Origin: Sorangiineae bacterium NIC37A_2
Lineage (GTDB): Bacteria; Myxococcota_A; Polyangia; Polyangiales; Polyangiaceae
Assembly (NCBI GenBank): GCA_002085155.1
Contig: NASX01000045.1
Span: forward strand, 5,122 to 38,464
Length of the DNA: 33,343 nucleotides
Direction: 5' to 3'
Of this stretch, positions 7,191 through 16,178 are shown piece after piece. Both the position numbers and the translations under genes were made by a program. The notes below the pieces were generated by a model. The model worked only from the letters and a program-made list of their open reading frames with translations, did not search any database and was not told where the DNA came from. Position 1 is the first letter of the stretch, and each line of letters begins with the position of its first letter.

Positions 7191-8918
7191 TCAGGGACGC
7201 GGCGCCGACGAGGGCGGGCGCGGGAAAAATGATCTCGGATCTCTGCGACTCTCGTGGCGCAAGAGCGCCTCGTGGACAGAAATGCAGCTGAGCATCTCGC
7301 GTCTCCGCTCCCAGTATCCTGTGCGCTCCAGGATGTCGCGGACCGGTCCTTTGATGCCCGTCAGGTAGAACTCAACGCCCCGTGCCCGGTAGGCGGTGTC
7401 GAGCTCTTCGAGCAGATCAGCGGCGGTGGAGTCGATGGACGGGATCGCTCCCGCGTCGATGATGATCGCGGTGAGAGAGCGTTTGGCTCGGCCTTCCAGG
7501 CGAGCGAGCTGATCGCGAAGATACTCAGCGTTGGCGAAGAAGAGCTGCGCGTCGGGGCGGATGATGAGCACGTCGTCGTAGGTGATGAGGTTCTTGTTCC
7601 GTTTCACATCTTTGAAGAGCTGAGTGCCGGGGACGCGACCGAGCACTGCGATGTGCGGACGGGTCGCCCGCGCCAAGAACCAGGCGAGCGACGACATGAT
7701 GCCGAGAACAAGACCCGCCACCACCCCGAGGGTTACGGTGGCGGCAAAGGTGATGAGCAGAATGACGCCTTCGCTCTTCTGGATGCGGAACTTCTCGCGC
7801 ACCTGGGCGACGTCGACGAGTCCGAGCACCGCGGCCACGATGATCGCTGCCAGCGCTGCTTTCGGGATGTAGGAGAACAGGGGGGTGAACAAGAGGAGCG
7901 ACACGCCCACGATCAGGGAGGCGAATGCGATCGAGAGAGTCGTACGAGCCCCGGCGCGCGCATTGACGGCTGTTCGCGAGAAGCTGCCCGTCGCCGGGTA
8001 TCCCCGGAACAGTCCTCCGAGCACGTTGACGACACCGAGCGCGAGGAGCTCGCGATCAGACTGGAGGAGATACCTTCCGCGCTGGGCATAGAAGCGACCC
8101 ACGGCGATGGACTCCATGAAGCCGACGATCGCGATCGTGATTGCGCTCGGAAGAAGGCGCTGGGCGAGAGAGAGCTCAAACACTGGGAGCTCGAAGCTGG
8201 GCAGTCCGCGCGGGACCGGTCCCACAACACTCACTTCAGCGAAGGGTCCTTGGACCAAGAGGGGCACCAGGCTCCCGAGGAAGATCACGACGAGAGCTCC
8301 CGGAGCTCGAGGGAAATGGCGCACTTGCGCGAGCAGGATGAGGCCCGAGCCCAGAGCGAGGAGGAGCGTCGGGAGGTGGACGGCCGTGAAGTATGGGTGG
8401 AGCTCCCGCACAATTCCAAAGAGCGTTGCGTCTCGCACGGCAGGGAGGCCGAGCAGGTGTGGGAGCTGGGCGAAAGCGATCAGCAGCGCGGCTGCGGAGG
8501 TGAAACCGCTGAGCACCGGCTGCGAGAGCAGCGTGACGACGTGACCGAGCCGGAGCGCACCCATCGTGAGCTGGAGCAGCCCCACCATGAGGCAGAGGAG
8601 GGCCGCGGCGCTCGCGTACTGCTCCTTGGGGAGCTCAGCGATGCCTCCGAGCGCGGCGAGGACGAGCAAAGAGTCGATCGCCGTGGGGCCCACGGAGAGC
8701 TCCCGCGACGAACCAACGAGCACGTAGCCGAGGGGCGGCATGAGCGCCGCGTAGAGGCCCGTGACGGGGGGGAGCCCGGCCATGAGCGCATAGGCCATCG
8801 ATTGGGGAACGAGGAGAACCGCGGTCGTCAGCCCCGCCAGAAGGTCACTTCTGACAACTTGTCTTCCGAATCTCTCTAGGTCGGCGAACAGTGGGATCGG
8901 GAGTCGGCTTGTGCCCAT
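7191..8918 (-). CDS. SulP (SLC26-type) anion transporter with STAS domain
   Basis: A 575-residue inner-membrane transporter of the SulP family, which moves sulfate, bicarbonate or other anions. The start of the transmembrane part is typical (LAGLTTAVLLVPQSMAYALM, AGLPPVTGLYAALMPPLGYV). The conserved GSFSRTAVNARAGARTTLS segment lies in the later membrane part. A STAS domain at about 450-560 contains IIIDAGAIPSIDSTAADLLE, including the DST motif. The ATG at 8918 gives the usual short N-terminus and overlaps the preceding YedE-type gene by 43 bases in another frame. As last gene of a sulfur operon it most likely imports or exports sulfate or a related oxyanion. Substrate is inferred from context only. 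Confidence 0.9.
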   Translation of the reverse strand: MGTSRLPIPLFADLERFGRQVVRSDLLAGLTTAVLLVPQSMAYALMAGLPPVTGLYAALMPPLGYVLVGSSRELSVGPTAIDSLLVLAALGGIAELPKEQYASAAALLCLMVGLLQLTMGALRLGHVVTLLSQPVLSGFTSAAALLIAFAQLPHLLGLPAVRDATLFGIVRELHPYFTAVHLPTLLLALGSGLILLAQVRHFPRAPGALVVIFLGSLVPLLVQGPFAEVSVVGPVPRGLPSFELPVFELSLAQRLLPSAITIAIVGFMESIAVGRFYAQRGRYLLQSDRELLALGVVNVLGGLFRGYPATGSFSRTAVNARAGARTTLSIAFASLIVGVSLLLFTPLFSYIPKAALAAIIVAAVLGLVDVAQVREKFRIQKSEGVILLITFAATVTLGVVAGLVLGIMSSLAWFLARATRPHIAVLGRVPGTQLFKDVKRNKNLITYDDVLIIRPDAQLFFANAEYLRDQLARLEGRAKRSLTAIIIDAGAIPSIDSTAADLLEELDTAYRARGVEFYLTGIKGPVRDILERTGYWERRREMLSCISVHEALLRHESRRDPRSFFPRPPSSAPRP

Positions 8919-9358
8919 GATGAAACAGCGGCGTGGGGTGGACGACCTCGCGCAAGCTGCCGAGCTGCAAACAGGACCATCCCCAGGATCATGCCCGCGA
9001 CGAAAGTCAGCGTCTCGGTGTCGAAGGTAAACACACTGGTGAGCGCCGGACCAGGACAATACCCTGCGAGCCCCCAGCCCACACCGAACAACGCGGAACC
9101 GACGATGAGCCGAGCGTCCAGGGGCTTGTTTTCAGGGATCTCGAAGGAGGGCGCAAAGAAAGGGGAGGGGCGCTTCATGATCCATCGATAAGAAATCCCA
9201 TGGGTCAAGACGGCTCCGACCATGACCCAGAGTAAGGTCGGGTCGAAGTCGCCGCTCACGTCGAGGAAGCCGATGATGCGCTCGGGCTGAGTCATGCCCG
9301 AGAGGACGAGCCCTGTGGAGAAGAGGGCTCCGATGGCGATGAACGAGAGCGCCTTCAC
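8876..9358 (-). CDS. YeeE/YedE-type membrane protein, second half (DUF6691-like)
   Basis: A 160-residue membrane protein starting at a GTG (9358) that overlaps the previous stop as GTGA. It shows the second-half signature of split YeeE/YedE proteins: [30 protein letters not shown] and [13 protein letters not shown] with Cys101. Single-chain YeeE proteins take up thiosulfate through conserved cysteines. In bacteria with persulfide dioxygenase operons the protein is often split into two short halves as here. The last 25 residues or so are hydrophilic and unconserved in appearance. Together with the preceding gene it probably forms one sulfur-compound channel. Confidence 0.88.
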   Translation of the reverse strand: MKALSFIAIGALFSTGLVLSGMTQPERIIGFLDVSGDFDPTLLWVMVGAVLTHGISYRWIMKRPSPFFAPSFEIPENKPLDARLIVGSALFGVGWGLAGYCPGPALTSVFTFDTETLTFVAGMILGMVLFAARQLARGRPPHAAVSSWAQADSRSHCSPT

Positions 9359-9792
9359 GCTGCCCCCCCGAGCTGCTTCACGAGGAAGACCGTGAGGGCG
9401 CCGAAAGCGATGAAGGTCAAAGTTGCGACCATGGATCGGAGCGAGAGACGGCTGATGCCGCAGACTCCATGTCCTGATGTGCATCCGGAGCCAAGCCGCG
9501 TTCCAAAGCCCACGAGCGCACCAGCGAGCCCCACGACGAGGAGTGACGATGCAGGCGACGAAGAAAACTGCTCGGGGACAAGCAGCCTGAGGAGAGCTCC
9601 AGCGCCCGCGAGACCGAGCAAGAACTCGAGGCGCCATCGTCGCTCCTTTGGAGCGACGGTCGTGCTGATGGCACTTCCGAGGATGCCGCTGATGCCGGCG
9701 ACGCGCCCGTGGAGGGCTAGAAGCAGGGTCGCAGAGAGCCCGATCAAGACTCCACCTGCGAGCGGGAGGAGGAAGGAGGAGGAGGGGATCAT
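9355..9792 (-). CDS. YeeE/YedE-type membrane protein, first half
   Basis: A 145-residue membrane protein with four to five hydrophobic segments. It has the signature [20 protein letters not shown], with Cys104 and Cys111, and an early [12 protein letters not shown]. These are hallmarks of the YeeE/YedE (sulfur-transport) family, in which cysteines in the pore relay thiosulfate or persulfide-like sulfur. The ATG at 9792 overlaps the stop of the upstream metallo-hydrolase gene by four bases (ATGA), and its own stop overlaps the next start (GTGA). The two halves are therefore translated together. Confidence 0.9.
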   Translation of the reverse strand: MIPSSSFLLPLAGGVLIGLSATLLLALHGRVAGISGILGSAISTTVAPKERRWRLEFLLGLAGAGALLRLLVPEQFSSSPASSLLVVGLAGALVGFGTRLGSGCTSGHGVCGISRLSLRSMVATLTFIAFGALTVFLVKQLGGAA

Positions 9793-10721
9793 GAGTTGTT
9801 TGGTTCCTTGGACGAAGCGAGCGGTGCACCGGCCCGATTGGTGGGCGCGCTTCGATTGAGAGGGATCTTGAAGAAGCGTCCGCCGTTCGGCTCCTCCTCT
9901 GGCAAGAGGCCGCCGTACACGTTCGTCTGTACGCTCTGATAGATGAGCCGAGGCGCCTTCAGGGTCCGATCGCGACGCTGCCTGAGGGAGATGTACTCGG
10001 CTTCGGTGGTCGCCTGGCTGAGCTGCACGTTTGAGGCCTTCTCGCGCCCGATGGTGCTCTCGAAGCGGAGCGCGCGGTCGCCGGGGCGATAGTCGTGACC
10101 GACGAAGACCCGTGTTGCCTCCGGCAGTGAATAGAGGACCTCGTGGACCGAGTGATAAAGAGCCTCGGCGCTTCCTCCCGGGAAATCAGCGCGTCCAGTG
10201 CCGTAGTCCTCCATGAAGAGGGCATCGCCCGTGAACACGGCGTCTCCGATGAGATAGCTCAGACAGGCGGGCGTGTGTCCGGGAGTCGGCAGCGGGAGGA
10301 CCGCCAGAGTGCCGAAGTGCTGGACCTCTCCAGGGCGGAGCAGAAGGTCGAACTGTGAACCGTCCGTGGGAGTGGTCTCGGGGAAGTTGAAGATCGAGCG
10401 AAAGATGCTCTGGACTTTGGTGATGTCTTGGCCAATCCCGATCGGGGCGCCGGTTTTCTCCTTGAGATATTGGGCAGACGAAAGGTGATCGGCGTGGGCG
10501 TGAGTCTCGACAATGACCCGAAGGTTCACTTGCTCTTGTTCGAGGGCAGAGAGGACCTCGTCAGCGCTGGTCGCCCTGGTCTGGGAGGCGAAGACGTCGT
10601 AATCGAGGACCGGATCGATGATGAGCGCGTCGCGCGACTCGGGGTCCCAGACGAGGTAGGTCAGCGTCGACGTGTCCTCGTGGTAAAAAGCCCGGACCAT
10701 CGGCCTTGTCGAGAGTTCCAT
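9789..10721 (-). CDS. blh: persulfide-dioxygenase-like metallo-beta-lactamase-fold hydrolase (Blh-like)
   Basis: A 310-residue soluble enzyme of the metallo-beta-lactamase fold. Metal ligands are clear: HAHADH at residues 74-79, His149 in TPGHTPA, Asp166 in FTGDALF and His209 in VGHDY. The spacing and the sequence [19 protein letters not shown] fit the ETHE1/Blh group. Its members oxidise glutathione persulfide to sulfite with an Fe(II) centre and belong to hydrogen-sulfide detoxification. There is no fused rhodanese domain; the C-terminal region (about 240-310) is an extension ending in a polar tail. It is the first gene of the operon with the YeeE/YedE halves and SulP. No BigR-type repressor gene is adjacent. 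Confidence 0.85.
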   Translation of the reverse strand: MELSTRPMVRAFYHEDTSTLTYLVWDPESRDALIIDPVLDYDVFASQTRATSADEVLSALEQEQVNLRVIVETHAHADHLSSAQYLKEKTGAPIGIGQDITKVQSIFRSIFNFPETTPTDGSQFDLLLRPGEVQHFGTLAVLPLPTPGHTPACLSYLIGDAVFTGDALFMEDYGTGRADFPGGSAEALYHSVHEVLYSLPEATRVFVGHDYRPGDRALRFESTIGREKASNVQLSQATTEAEYISLRQRRDRTLKAPRLIYQSVQTNVYGGLLPEEEPNGGRFFKIPLNRSAPTNRAGAPLASSKEPNNS

Positions 10722-10842
10722 AGCTCTCTGTAAAGCACGCCACGCGCCAAGCTCCAGGGGAAGCGGCCGTGGCGAGCCCGGACAGGGCTTTCCTCACCCA
10801 CTCTCGCCGTTTCCTGGTACCCTGGCGTCCGGAGGTTGGACC

Positions 10843-11502
10843 ATGAAAATAGGAGTGTTGGGGTCAGGTCAGGTGGGACAGGTGCTCGCCGACGGGTTTC
10901 TGAGCCTGGGGCACGAGGTTATGCGAGGCTCGCGAGAGCCCGAGAAGCTGGAAGGCTGGCTGAGCGGCGCCGAGGCACGGGGCCAGGGCACCGCTTCGAT
11001 CGGGACGTTCCAGGCCACGGCTAAACACGGTGAGCTGCTCGTACTCGCCGTCAAAGGAGCGGCCGCTGTTGCGGCCCTGAAAGGCATTGATCCTGCCCTT
11101 CTGCGCGGCAAGACCATCCTCGACACGACGAACCCGATCGCGGACGTGCCGCCTGTCGACGGGGTCATCAGCTTTTTTACCGACGGTCAGCGATCGCTCA
11201 TGGAAATCCTGCAGGATGCCTATCCTGAGGCCCATTTCGTGAAGTGTTTCTCCTCGGTGGGCAACGCTCTCATGTTCCAACCGAAGCTCCCTTCCGGCCC
11301 CCCGACGATGTTCATCTGCGGCAACAGCGAATCGGCGAAAGCACAGACGCGCCGGATCTTGACCGACTTTGGCTGGGAAAGCTGTGACATGGGCACGGTC
11401 GTCGCGGCGCGCGCCATCGAGCCCCTTTGTATTCTCTGGTGCATCCCAGGATTTCGCACGGGTTCTTGGAAGCACGCCTTCAAACTGCTCTCGGCGAGCT
11501 GA
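10843..11502 (+). CDS. NAD(P)-binding oxidoreductase, F420-dependent NADP reductase-like
   Basis: A 219-residue soluble protein with an N-terminal Rossmann fold: MKIGVLGSGQVGQVLADGF, with the dinucleotide loop GSGQVG at 7-12. The regions GSREPEKLEGW (cofactor 2'-phosphate contact area) and GKTILDTTNPIADVPP resemble the NADPH-F420 oxidoreductase/TrkA-like group that also includes plant-type and myxobacterial predicted dinucleotide-binding enzymes. Arg in GSRE after the second strand favours NADPH. The reaction is unknown. The start is an ATG after GGAGGTTGGACC, a good ribosome-binding site. It is divergent from the sulfur operon (121 bases between) and converges with the aldehyde reductase gene two bases away. 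Confidence 0.75.
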   Translation: MKIGVLGSGQVGQVLADGFLSLGHEVMRGSREPEKLEGWLSGAEARGQGTASIGTFQATAKHGELLVLAVKGAAAVAALKGIDPALLRGKTILDTTNPIADVPPVDGVISFFTDGQRSLMEILQDAYPEAHFVKCFSSVGNALMFQPKLPSGPPTMFICGNSESAKAQTRRILTDFGWESCDMGTVVAARAIEPLCILWCIPGFRTGSWKHAFKLLSAS

Positions 11503-11504
11503 TT

Positions 11505-12662
11505 TCAGCCTCGTGAGGCCGCCCGGAGCAGGGCCTCGATCTCGGGCAGACCGAGATCGAGGCGCTCGCCGAGGCGAAGCCGGCGCGCGCTCTTGAGTCC
11601 CGCCACGATGCGCTGAATTTGCGCGTCCGTGAGGGAGAGCTCGTGGAGTTTCGTCGGAAGTCCGAGGTCGCGGAAGAAGGAGACGATGCGCGCGAGGGTG
11701 AGCTGAGCCACTTCTTCTGGTTCCCCTTGGAGTTCGAAGACCCGGGCGCCCAACTGTGCCAGGCGTTCCTTCTTCTTCTCGAAGCGCGCTTGGTACACGA
11801 CCGGCAGGACGTATGTCAGCGTGTCGGCGTGCTCGATACCGAGCAGCGCCGTGAGCTCGTGGCCAATGAAGTGCGTCGCCCAATCTTCCGGCGTTCCCGT
11901 CGAGACCAGACCCCCCTGGGCGAGACTCGAGGCCCATAAGAAGTTCGTGAGGGTGCTGTCCTTGACCTGGTCGCGGATGAGTTCTTCCCCGACGGAGAGG
12001 AGGGACTTGAGGAGGGCCTCGGCGAGGTGCTGTTGGACGATATCCTCGGTCGGATAGGTCGCTGTTTGCTCCAGGACGTGCACGAAGGCGTCCGCGATGC
12101 CGCGGGCGAGGGCAGGGCGCGGTAAGCTGCGGAGGAGGGCCGGATCGAGGATAGCGAACCTGGGGACCGTGCCCGGGTGGATGTAGACGAGCTTTTGAGC
12201 CGTGCGAGCGCTGCTCATGGCGGCGATGCCGTTCGATTCCGACCCGGTTCCGGCGCGGGTGACGACGGCGCCCACGGGGAGGGGACTTTCCGGCTTCTTC
12301 CCCCGCGTGAGGAGAGTGAAGCTGTCTTCTTCGGCTCGCACCGTGGCGGCCACGAACTTGGCGAGGTCGATGACCGATCCGCCACCCACGGCCAAAATGA
12401 ACTCGGCGCCGAAGCTGCGAGCGCTCTCAGTGATCGGATCGGCGTCTTCGATGGTCGGGTTGGCGCGGACGCCGAAATGCTCGATGTACTCTCTGCCCGA
12501 GAGCGCCGCGCGGACCGCATCGAGGGCTCCACTCGCCTGAGCCGAAGCGCCCGCATAGATGCACAAGATCTTCTTTCCCCCCGGCACGAGCGAAGAGAGA
12601 GCCTCAAGCTGACCAGATCCGACGAGGAGGCGAGTAGGAACGTGATATTCGAACGGGCGCAT
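11505..12662 (-). CDS. YqhD-like iron/zinc-dependent aldehyde reductase
   Basis: A 385-residue group III alcohol dehydrogenase. The NAD(P)-binding GGGS motif is at 93-96 (VGGGSVIDLAKF). Metal ligands line up with those of E. coli YqhD at a constant offset: Asp191 and His195 in IADAFVHVLEQ, His264 in DWATHFIGHEL and His278 in GIEHADTL. YqhD reduces short-chain aldehydes with NADPH. The phrase DWATHFIGHELTALLGIEHA is very close to YqhD as I recall it, so aldehyde reduction is the best guess. The gene follows the alpha/beta hydrolase after 56 bases on the same strand and is probably the last gene of the acyl-activation cluster, where it could supply or remove an aldehyde or alcohol intermediate. 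Confidence 0.85.
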   Translation of the reverse strand: MRPFEYHVPTRLLVGSGQLEALSSLVPGGKKILCIYAGASAQASGALDAVRAALSGREYIEHFGVRANPTIEDADPITESARSFGAEFILAVGGGSVIDLAKFVAATVRAEEDSFTLLTRGKKPESPLPVGAVVTRAGTGSESNGIAAMSSARTAQKLVYIHPGTVPRFAILDPALLRSLPRPALARGIADAFVHVLEQTATYPTEDIVQQHLAEALLKSLLSVGEELIRDQVKDSTLTNFLWASSLAQGGLVSTGTPEDWATHFIGHELTALLGIEHADTLTYVLPVVYQARFEKKKERLAQLGARVFELQGEPEEVAQLTLARIVSFFRDLGLPTKLHELSLTDAQIQRIVAGLKSARRLRLGERLDLGLPEIEALLRAASRG

Positions 12663-12718
12663 GGTCTTCGAGCCTATCTCCGAGTCATCCTACCGCCGGA
12701 GCCACGAAAGAAAACTCG

Positions 12719-13567
12719 CTATTTCCAGAGGAATTCTCTCGCCCGGGTGAGAGCAGGTTCGTGCTCGAGGAGCGCTTCGTGTTCGAGGCCGGGGAACTCG
12801 AAATAGGAGCTTGAGCCGGTCTGACTGAGGAGCCGGGCCGCGGCTTTGCCCTGATCGGGGCCGTGAAATGCTTCATCTGCGCTCCCCTGCAGCACAAGGC
12901 TTCGGGATTTTACGGAGGGCAGGAAAGGCGCCATCTGGTAGTCGTCTCCGAGGCCCAGCCGTGCGAGCGGCGAAGGACGGATCATCACGAGATCATAACC
13001 TGGTGCGAGCAGCGTGAGACTCGCCGGCGTTCGCCCTCGTTCGCTCAGGTCGGCTGTCAGGCGTCCGGCGAAGTAACCACCGATGGAGAAGCCGATGAGG
13101 TGAAGTCGAGCGGGTGTGATCCCGTGCTGTCTCTCGAGGGCCTCGACAATGGCGAGGTTGTCCTCGGCGATCCGATCGACCTCGGCGGAGCCCGGGTTCC
13201 CGGAATAGCTGCGATAGGAGAGGGCGGCCAGATGGGCGTCGTGATCGGCCCGGAGCGCCTCGAGGACCTGCATGCCTCTCTTGAGTTGCGTTTTGTCGTT
13301 TCCGGGAAGGTAGAGGAGCCACGGCCCGTCTTTCGAGCGAGCGCTCGCGCGGGCGATCTGGATCGACATGTTGGGAGCGACCGTGAGGGTCTCGAGCTTC
13401 CACGATGAGCTGCGGAGGGCGGCCTGCTCTTCCGCTAGCATCGGTCCACTCGCGTAATGAAATCGGTAACGCTCGCGGCCGAAGACGCGCGCTCGGAGTC
13501 CCGAGACCTCGAAGAGCGCTGCGAGCACGACGAGGCCGGTGAAGGAAAGTAAAATGAGCCGCTTCAT
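12719..13567 (-). CDS. alpha/beta hydrolase, N-terminally membrane-anchored
   Basis: A 282-residue protein with one hydrophobic segment at residues 3-20 (RLILLSFTGLVVLAALFE) and no obvious cleavage site, so it is probably anchored with its catalytic domain outside the cytoplasm. The hydrolase domain has an oxyanion-area YLPGN (87-90), nucleophile Ser161 in IGFSIGGY, acid Asp231 in QGSADEAFH and base His263 in GLEHEALLEH. Esterase, thioesterase or lipase activity is likely; the substrate is unknown. The ATG overlaps the stop of the upstream acyltransferase by four bases (ATGA), so it is translationally coupled to the acyl cluster and may trim or release an acyl product. Confidence 0.82.
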   Translation of the reverse strand: MKRLILLSFTGLVVLAALFEVSGLRARVFGRERYRFHYASGPMLAEEQAALRSSSWKLETLTVAPNMSIQIARASARSKDGPWLLYLPGNDKTQLKRGMQVLEALRADHDAHLAALSYRSYSGNPGSAEVDRIAEDNLAIVEALERQHGITPARLHLIGFSIGGYFAGRLTADLSERGRTPASLTLLAPGYDLVMIRPSPLARLGLGDDYQMAPFLPSVKSRSLVLQGSADEAFHGPDQGKAAARLLSQTGSSSYFEFPGLEHEALLEHEPALTRAREFLWK

Positions 13568-14136
13568 CGCTTCACGGTAGCGGGGTTGCCTGAGACGAAG
13601 GCGCCCGCTGGTACCTCCTTGTTCACCATCGCGCGGGCGTCGACGATGGCTCCTGCCCCGACGCGGACCCCTGGACAGATCAGCGCTCCTGGTCCGATTT
13701 TCACGCCGCTCTCGATGGTCACCGGCATGCGCTGCAGGGCTCCGGCGCGGTGTTCCTTCGGGCCGATCTCGTGGGTGCTGGTGAGAATCATGGCGCCCGG
13801 AGCGAGATGGACGTCATCGCCGATCTCGATGTGTTCTTGGAGATCGAGGACCACCTTGTCTTCAATGAGACAGTTGCGTCCGATGCTCAGCTTCTTGAGC
13901 ACACGTGGGCGCTGCCCGTTCAGATAAGGCAGTGTGAGGAAACGCGTCTCGGGGCCGATCTCTGCTCCGAGGCTGCGCAGCCACTCAGCGCGCGTTTCTG
14001 GCGTCGCGTCGGGGAAGAGCAATTTGAGCACGCGCAGCCAGAGAAGCTCGAAATGGATGCCGCGCGTCTCTTCCCAGACGACGAGCTTGATCCTGGCTCT
14101 AATGCTCTCTTCGGGATTTTTTGAAGCGGGCTCCAA
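13564..14136 (-). CDS. left-handed beta-helix (hexapeptide) acyltransferase B
   Basis: A 190-residue O- or N-acyltransferase of the trimeric hexapeptide-repeat type. Residues about 82-185 are hexad repeats: IGRNCLIEDKVVLDL, IEIGDDVHLAPGAMI, VKIGPGALICPGVRVGAGAI. A closing VPAGAFVSGNPA is typical of sugar and maltose acetyltransferases of the LacA/NodL type. The probable catalytic base is His122 in LTSTHEIG. About 80 helical residues precede the repeat domain. Such enzymes normally use acetyl-CoA or acyl-ACP. Its start lies 38 bases inside the end of the AMP ligase gene, so the two are coupled. Confidence 0.87.
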   Translation of the reverse strand: MEPASKNPEESIRARIKLVVWEETRGIHFELLWLRVLKLLFPDATPETRAEWLRSLGAEIGPETRFLTLPYLNGQRPRVLKKLSIGRNCLIEDKVVLDLQEHIEIGDDVHLAPGAMILTSTHEIGPKEHRAGALQRMPVTIESGVKIGPGALICPGVRVGAGAIVDARAMVNKEVPAGAFVSGNPATVKR

Positions 14137-15484
14137 ATTGATCCTCCGTGATGATCTCCACGGCGCGTGGGATCTGGTAGGCGGCGAGGCGCGAGCGACA
14201 GAAGGCGAACATGCGCACCTTGAATTCGGCGAGGGGCTCGGGTTCGATCAAGTTGAAGCGCGCCGCGACCATTTGACCGGTCATTGGGTTCGGCTTCCCG
14301 AAAACGCTCACGTCGCGAACGTTCGGCATCTCGAGCAAACAGCCCTCGACTTCGGTCGGATAGACCTTCTGGCCGCCGACGTTGATGAGATCGGTCTTTC
14401 TTCCGAGGATGCGGAAATAGGGACCGTCGACTTCGACCGCGTCTTGGGTGTTGAGCCAGCCGTCCTCGTCGAACAGGTCCGGGGCGTTGAGGTACCCGAG
14501 CATCGCCGTCTCGGCTTTCACCCAGAGGATCCCGTCGCGCACGTCGACCTGGAAACCTTCTTGGCTGAACTCGATCCAGGGCGAGTTCGAGTCCTTTGAG
14601 CGCGAGCGCAAGACACCAACTTCGCTCATGCCGTAGGTCTGCACGAGTGCAACCTCGGGGAACGTTGCGTGGAGCCGCGCCAGAGTCCCCGCCGGCATCG
14701 GCTCGGTGCCGTAGGCGATGACGCGTAATGAACTGAGGTCGTGCTTCTCGACGAGGCCTGAGATGAGGAGAAGATTCAGGAAGGTCGGTGACGTCGGCAG
14801 CGTGTGTACACGGTGGCGCTCAATCGTCTCAACGACCGTCGCCGGATCGCGGCGAGCGACGGTGACGAGAGTACCGCCGCTCGTGAGTGTGCTGAGGAGG
14901 GTGTCCACGCCGCCGATGTGATCGAACAACAGGAAACAGAGCGTGACCTTCTTTTGACGAACCTTCTCGAACTTCTTCAGGATCTGGGCGAAGTCGTGGA
15001 GGATGCCCTTGGGCTGTCCCGTCGAGCCTGAAGAGAAGATGACGAGGCCAGGTGACTTTCGTTCCCTTAGCTTTTCGAGGGTCTTGTTTGTGCGGTGGAC
15101 GGGCCGAAGGTCGGTGACGGTTCGGTTGTCTTCCTCATCGAACTCAAAGAGCCACTCTGCCTCCGCGACTCCGAGGCAGGCGTCCCTCTGCGCGCGCATT
15201 TCTCGCACCATCGGGAGAGCGACCGCCTGGGCCTCGATCAGCGCCAAGATGAGCGCTGTGGCGCTGAGCGTGAACGCACCTTCTACGGCGACAACGTCGC
15301 CCGCCCCGATCCCCCGCTGTCCAAGTTCGGCGCCAAATCGCTCCTTAGCCTCGAGAAGGTCTCGATAGCTTGCGACTCGCTCTCCGGACGCCGTCGGGTA
15401 AACGAGCGCCTTGTCCTCGCCGAAGGACTTGAGGCGCTCGAAGAACCAATCGTTCAAAGCGCGTTCCCTCTCAGGTGATGCCAC
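14099..15484 (-). CDS. AMP-forming acyl ligase (stand-alone adenylation domain)
   Basis: A 461-residue adenylate-forming enzyme that would activate a carboxylic acid as acyl-AMP and pass it to a thiol, here most likely the neighbouring carrier protein. Motifs: phosphate loop FSSGSTGQPKG (150-160), aromatic motif YGMSE (284-288), GYLNAPD (330-336), DGWLNTQD with Asp348, hinge-region GRKTDLINVGGQKVYPTEVE (361-380), and a C-terminal FKKSRRE carrying the likely catalytic Lys. At about 460 residues it is shorter than typical acyl-CoA synthetases, the loss being in the N-terminal half. The start is inferred as the GTG at 15484, overlapping the upstream reductase by 14 bases; a TTG at 15457 is an alternative. 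Substrate cannot be read from sequence. Confidence 0.85.
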   Translation of the reverse strand: MASPERERALNDWFFERLKSFGEDKALVYPTASGERVASYRDLLEAKERFGAELGQRGIGAGDVVAVEGAFTLSATALILALIEAQAVALPMVREMRAQRDACLGVAEAEWLFEFDEEDNRTVTDLRPVHRTNKTLEKLRERKSPGLVIFSSGSTGQPKGILHDFAQILKKFEKVRQKKVTLCFLLFDHIGGVDTLLSTLTSGGTLVTVARRDPATVVETIERHRVHTLPTSPTFLNLLLISGLVEKHDLSSLRVIAYGTEPMPAGTLARLHATFPEVALVQTYGMSEVGVLRSRSKDSNSPWIEFSQEGFQVDVRDGILWVKAETAMLGYLNAPDLFDEDGWLNTQDAVEVDGPYFRILGRKTDLINVGGQKVYPTEVEGCLLEMPNVRDVSVFGKPNPMTGQMVAARFNLIEPEPLAEFKVRMFAFCRSRLAAYQIPRAVEIITEDQFGARFKKSRREH

Positions 15485-16178
15485 CGAGATAGATGACCTG
15501 GCCGGTGATGTTGTCGCTGGCCGGGGAGATGAAGAAGTCGCAGACGTTCGCACAGTCCTCGGGGGTCCCGAGACGCTTGATCGCTAGGCCATTCACGACC
15601 TCGTCGACCTTCTCCTTCGGAACACCGCGGATCATGTCGGTCATGATCGGGGTCGCGCCGAAGGAGTTGCAGGTGATACCCCACTGACCAAGCTCAAAGG
15701 CCAAGATGCGCGTGAACGTCACGACGGCGCTCTTCGAGGCTGCATAAACCGCCTCGCCAGCGAGCGCGATCGGCGCGACGATCGTCGTGAAGTTCACGAT
15801 CCGTCCCCATCGCTTCCTCATCATGACCTTCGCCGCTTCTCGGCAGACAAGCATGGTGCCTGTTACGTTCACCTCGAGCATCCGATTGGCCGAGGCAGCT
15901 GGCGTGAGCAGCACGTGGTTCATACTGGCGATCGCGGCATTGTTCAGCACCACGTCGAGCCGGCCGTGGCGCTTGACGATATCGGCCACCATCGTGCGCA
16001 CGCCCTTCTCATCAGCCACGTCCACGAAATGGTGGTGGTAAAAGGGGCTATCGATGTCGCATTCCTTGCGGCTACAGCCTTCGACGAGATAGCCCTGGTT
16101 GATGTAGTATTCAGCTAAGTATCTGCCGATTCCCTTGCGAGTGCCGGTGATGAGCATGACCTTCTTGGCGTCGGTCAT
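15471..16178 (-). CDS. short-chain dehydrogenase/reductase (FabG-like)
   Basis: A 235-residue classical SDR. It has the cofactor loop TGTRKGIG (11-18), NNA (79-81), and the catalytic Tyr145/Lys149 pair in YAASK. The position 13 residues before the Tyr, normally the catalytic Ser, is Thr132 (VNFTTIVA), which usually keeps the hydroxyl function. Arg14 in the glycine loop and SRKE after the second strand suggest NADPH. FabG-like enzymes reduce beta-keto groups on carrier proteins, and the adjacent carrier protein supports an ACP-bound substrate. No ketosynthase is present to make a beta-keto acyl-ACP, so the substrate may come from primary metabolism. The ATG overlaps the carrier protein stop by four bases (ATGA). 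Confidence 0.87.
   Translation of the reverse strand: MTDAKKVMLITGTRKGIGRYLAEYYINQGYLVEGCSRKECDIDSPFYHHHFVDVADEKGVRTMVADIVKRHGRLDVVLNNAAIASMNHVLLTPAASANRMLEVNVTGTMLVCREAAKVMMRKRWGRIVNFTTIVAPIALAGEAVYAASKSAVVTFTRILAFELGQWGITCNSFGATPIMTDMIRGVPKEKVDEVVNGLAIKRLGTPEDCANVCDFFISPASDNITGQVIYLGGIT

Noticed and set aside
7254-8879. A long plus-strand open frame opposite the SulP gene, rich in Glu, Arg and His
   Set aside because: It is the antisense of a clear SulP transporter. High GC leaves antisense frames open; composition is unlike any protein family.
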